NCBI GenBank assembly: GCA_021781775.1
Contig: JAJXWE010000086.1
Coordinates: 1-6,794 of the forward strand
From: Pseudomonadota bacterium
Lineage (GTDB): Bacteria; Pseudomonadota; Gammaproteobacteria; Steroidobacterales; Steroidobacteraceae
Direction of reading: 5' to 3'
DNA length: 6,794 nt
Position numbers and translations under genes: made by a program. The notes beneath the pieces are model-generated. The model was not told the origin of the DNA. It saw nothing but the letters and a program-made list of their open reading frames with translations, and did no database searches. Within the stretch, counting starts at the first letter, position 1. The number at the start of each line of letters is the position of its first letter. Positions 6,711 through 6,794 of the stretch are shown here, in pieces.

Positions 6711-6733
6711 GCGCATATCATTGTCCGATGCGC
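6711..6733. repeat. Perfect 6-bp inverted repeat, possible operator
   Basis: GCGCAT (6711-6716) and ATGCGC (6728-6733) form an exact inverted repeat separated by 11 bases. The centre-to-centre distance of 17 bases is not a whole number of helical turns, but the arrangement resembles a regulator half-site pair. It overlaps the candidate -10 box and start point of pyrE. It could be chance, since short GC-rich dyads are common at this base composition, and no known regulator is recognised. Confidence 0.35.
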
Positions 6734-6747
6734 CCTCGCACCGTCAA
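6720..6747 (-). promoter_or_regulatory. Candidate sigma-70-type promoter for pyrE
   Basis: Read on the minus strand, TTGACG (6742-6747) is followed after 16 bases by GACAAT (6720-6725). These match 5 of 6 and 4 of 6 bases of the standard -35 and -10 boxes. Transcription would begin near 6713, only about 4 bases before the preferred pyrE ATG at 6709, so the mRNA would be almost leaderless. The match is modest in such GC-rich DNA, but this is the most AT-rich spot in the area and it lies directly before the gene. Confidence 0.4.
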
Positions 6748-6765
6748 CCATCCGGAGGGGGTATT

Positions 6766-6794
6766 TTGACCCCTGCCACCGCCCCCACCGCCCG
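6766..6794 (+). CDS. Possible start of a divergent gene (TTG start, cut by window edge)
   Basis: A strong ribosome-binding sequence GGAGGGGG at 6754-6761 stands in the intergenic region. The best-placed start downstream of its GGAGG core is TTG at 6766, about 7 bases away. The frame reads MTPATAPTA and stays open to the window end. A TATCAT (6716-6721, 5 of 6 with the -10 consensus) upstream could serve as its -10 box, though no matching -35 box at normal spacing is seen. In Pseudomonas the gene divergent to pyrE is crc, of the exonuclease III family, so that is a candidate, but nine residues give no support for any product. It may not be a gene at all. Confidence 0.25.

Noticed and set aside
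6188..6769. 193-codon plus-strand frame opposite pyrE
   Set aside because: It is antisense to a secure PyrE sequence and has no recognisable motif.

Overview
The window is about 70% G+C, with densely packed genes and little non-coding DNA. PyrE lines up residue for residue with the Escherichia coli type, and the gene order moxR-DUF58-DUF4381-batA-batB-batC-batD is one I associate with Gammaproteobacteria. A high-GC gammaproteobacterium is the best guess; a betaproteobacterium cannot be excluded from the sequence alone. There are no signs of mobile elements, CRISPR arrays or RNA genes.

Positions 1-6052 (+ strand) are one tightly coupled operon. The last codons of what is probably a MoxR-type AAA+ ATPase (1-33) are followed by a DUF58 protein (41-943), a small membrane-anchored DUF4381 protein (940-1410), two membrane-anchored von Willebrand factor A (VWA) proteins BatA (1410-2375) and BatB (2380-3372), a secreted TPR protein BatC (3369-4304) and the large membrane protein BatD (4301-6052). 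Four of the five junctions downstream of DUF58 are stop/start overlaps (ATGA or TGATG) and the fifth is a 4-base gap, so translation is probably coupled. The operon promoter lies upstream of the window.

The proteins can be placed across the inner membrane from visible signal peptides, membrane segments and the positive-inside rule. MoxR and DUF58 are cytoplasmic. DUF4381 and the BatD tail are cytoplasmic domains tethered to the membrane. The VWA domains of BatA and BatB, the TPR region of BatC and most of BatD face the periplasm. This fits an envelope-spanning ATPase-linked machine of the Bat (Bacteroides aerotolerance) / MoxR class, which is linked to stress tolerance in some bacteria but whose biochemical role is not settled. 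Only BatA keeps a complete metal-binding MIDAS motif. BatB has Gln in place of the first Asp, and DUF58 lacks the Ser-x-Ser part.

Positions 6056-6709 (- strand) encode PyrE, orotate phosphoribosyltransferase, which converges on batD with only 3 bases between the stop codons. Beyond its start, 6710-6794 is a short intergenic region. It holds a candidate pyrE promoter, a perfect 6-bp inverted repeat overlapping that promoter, and a good ribosome-binding sequence followed by a possible TTG start of a divergent gene cut by the window edge.

The window is a well-populated conserved operon rather than an obviously new system. The more unusual points are the unequal MIDAS motifs, a basic BatC linker, a possible shared module between DUF4381 and the BatD tail, and the dyad at the pyrE promoter.
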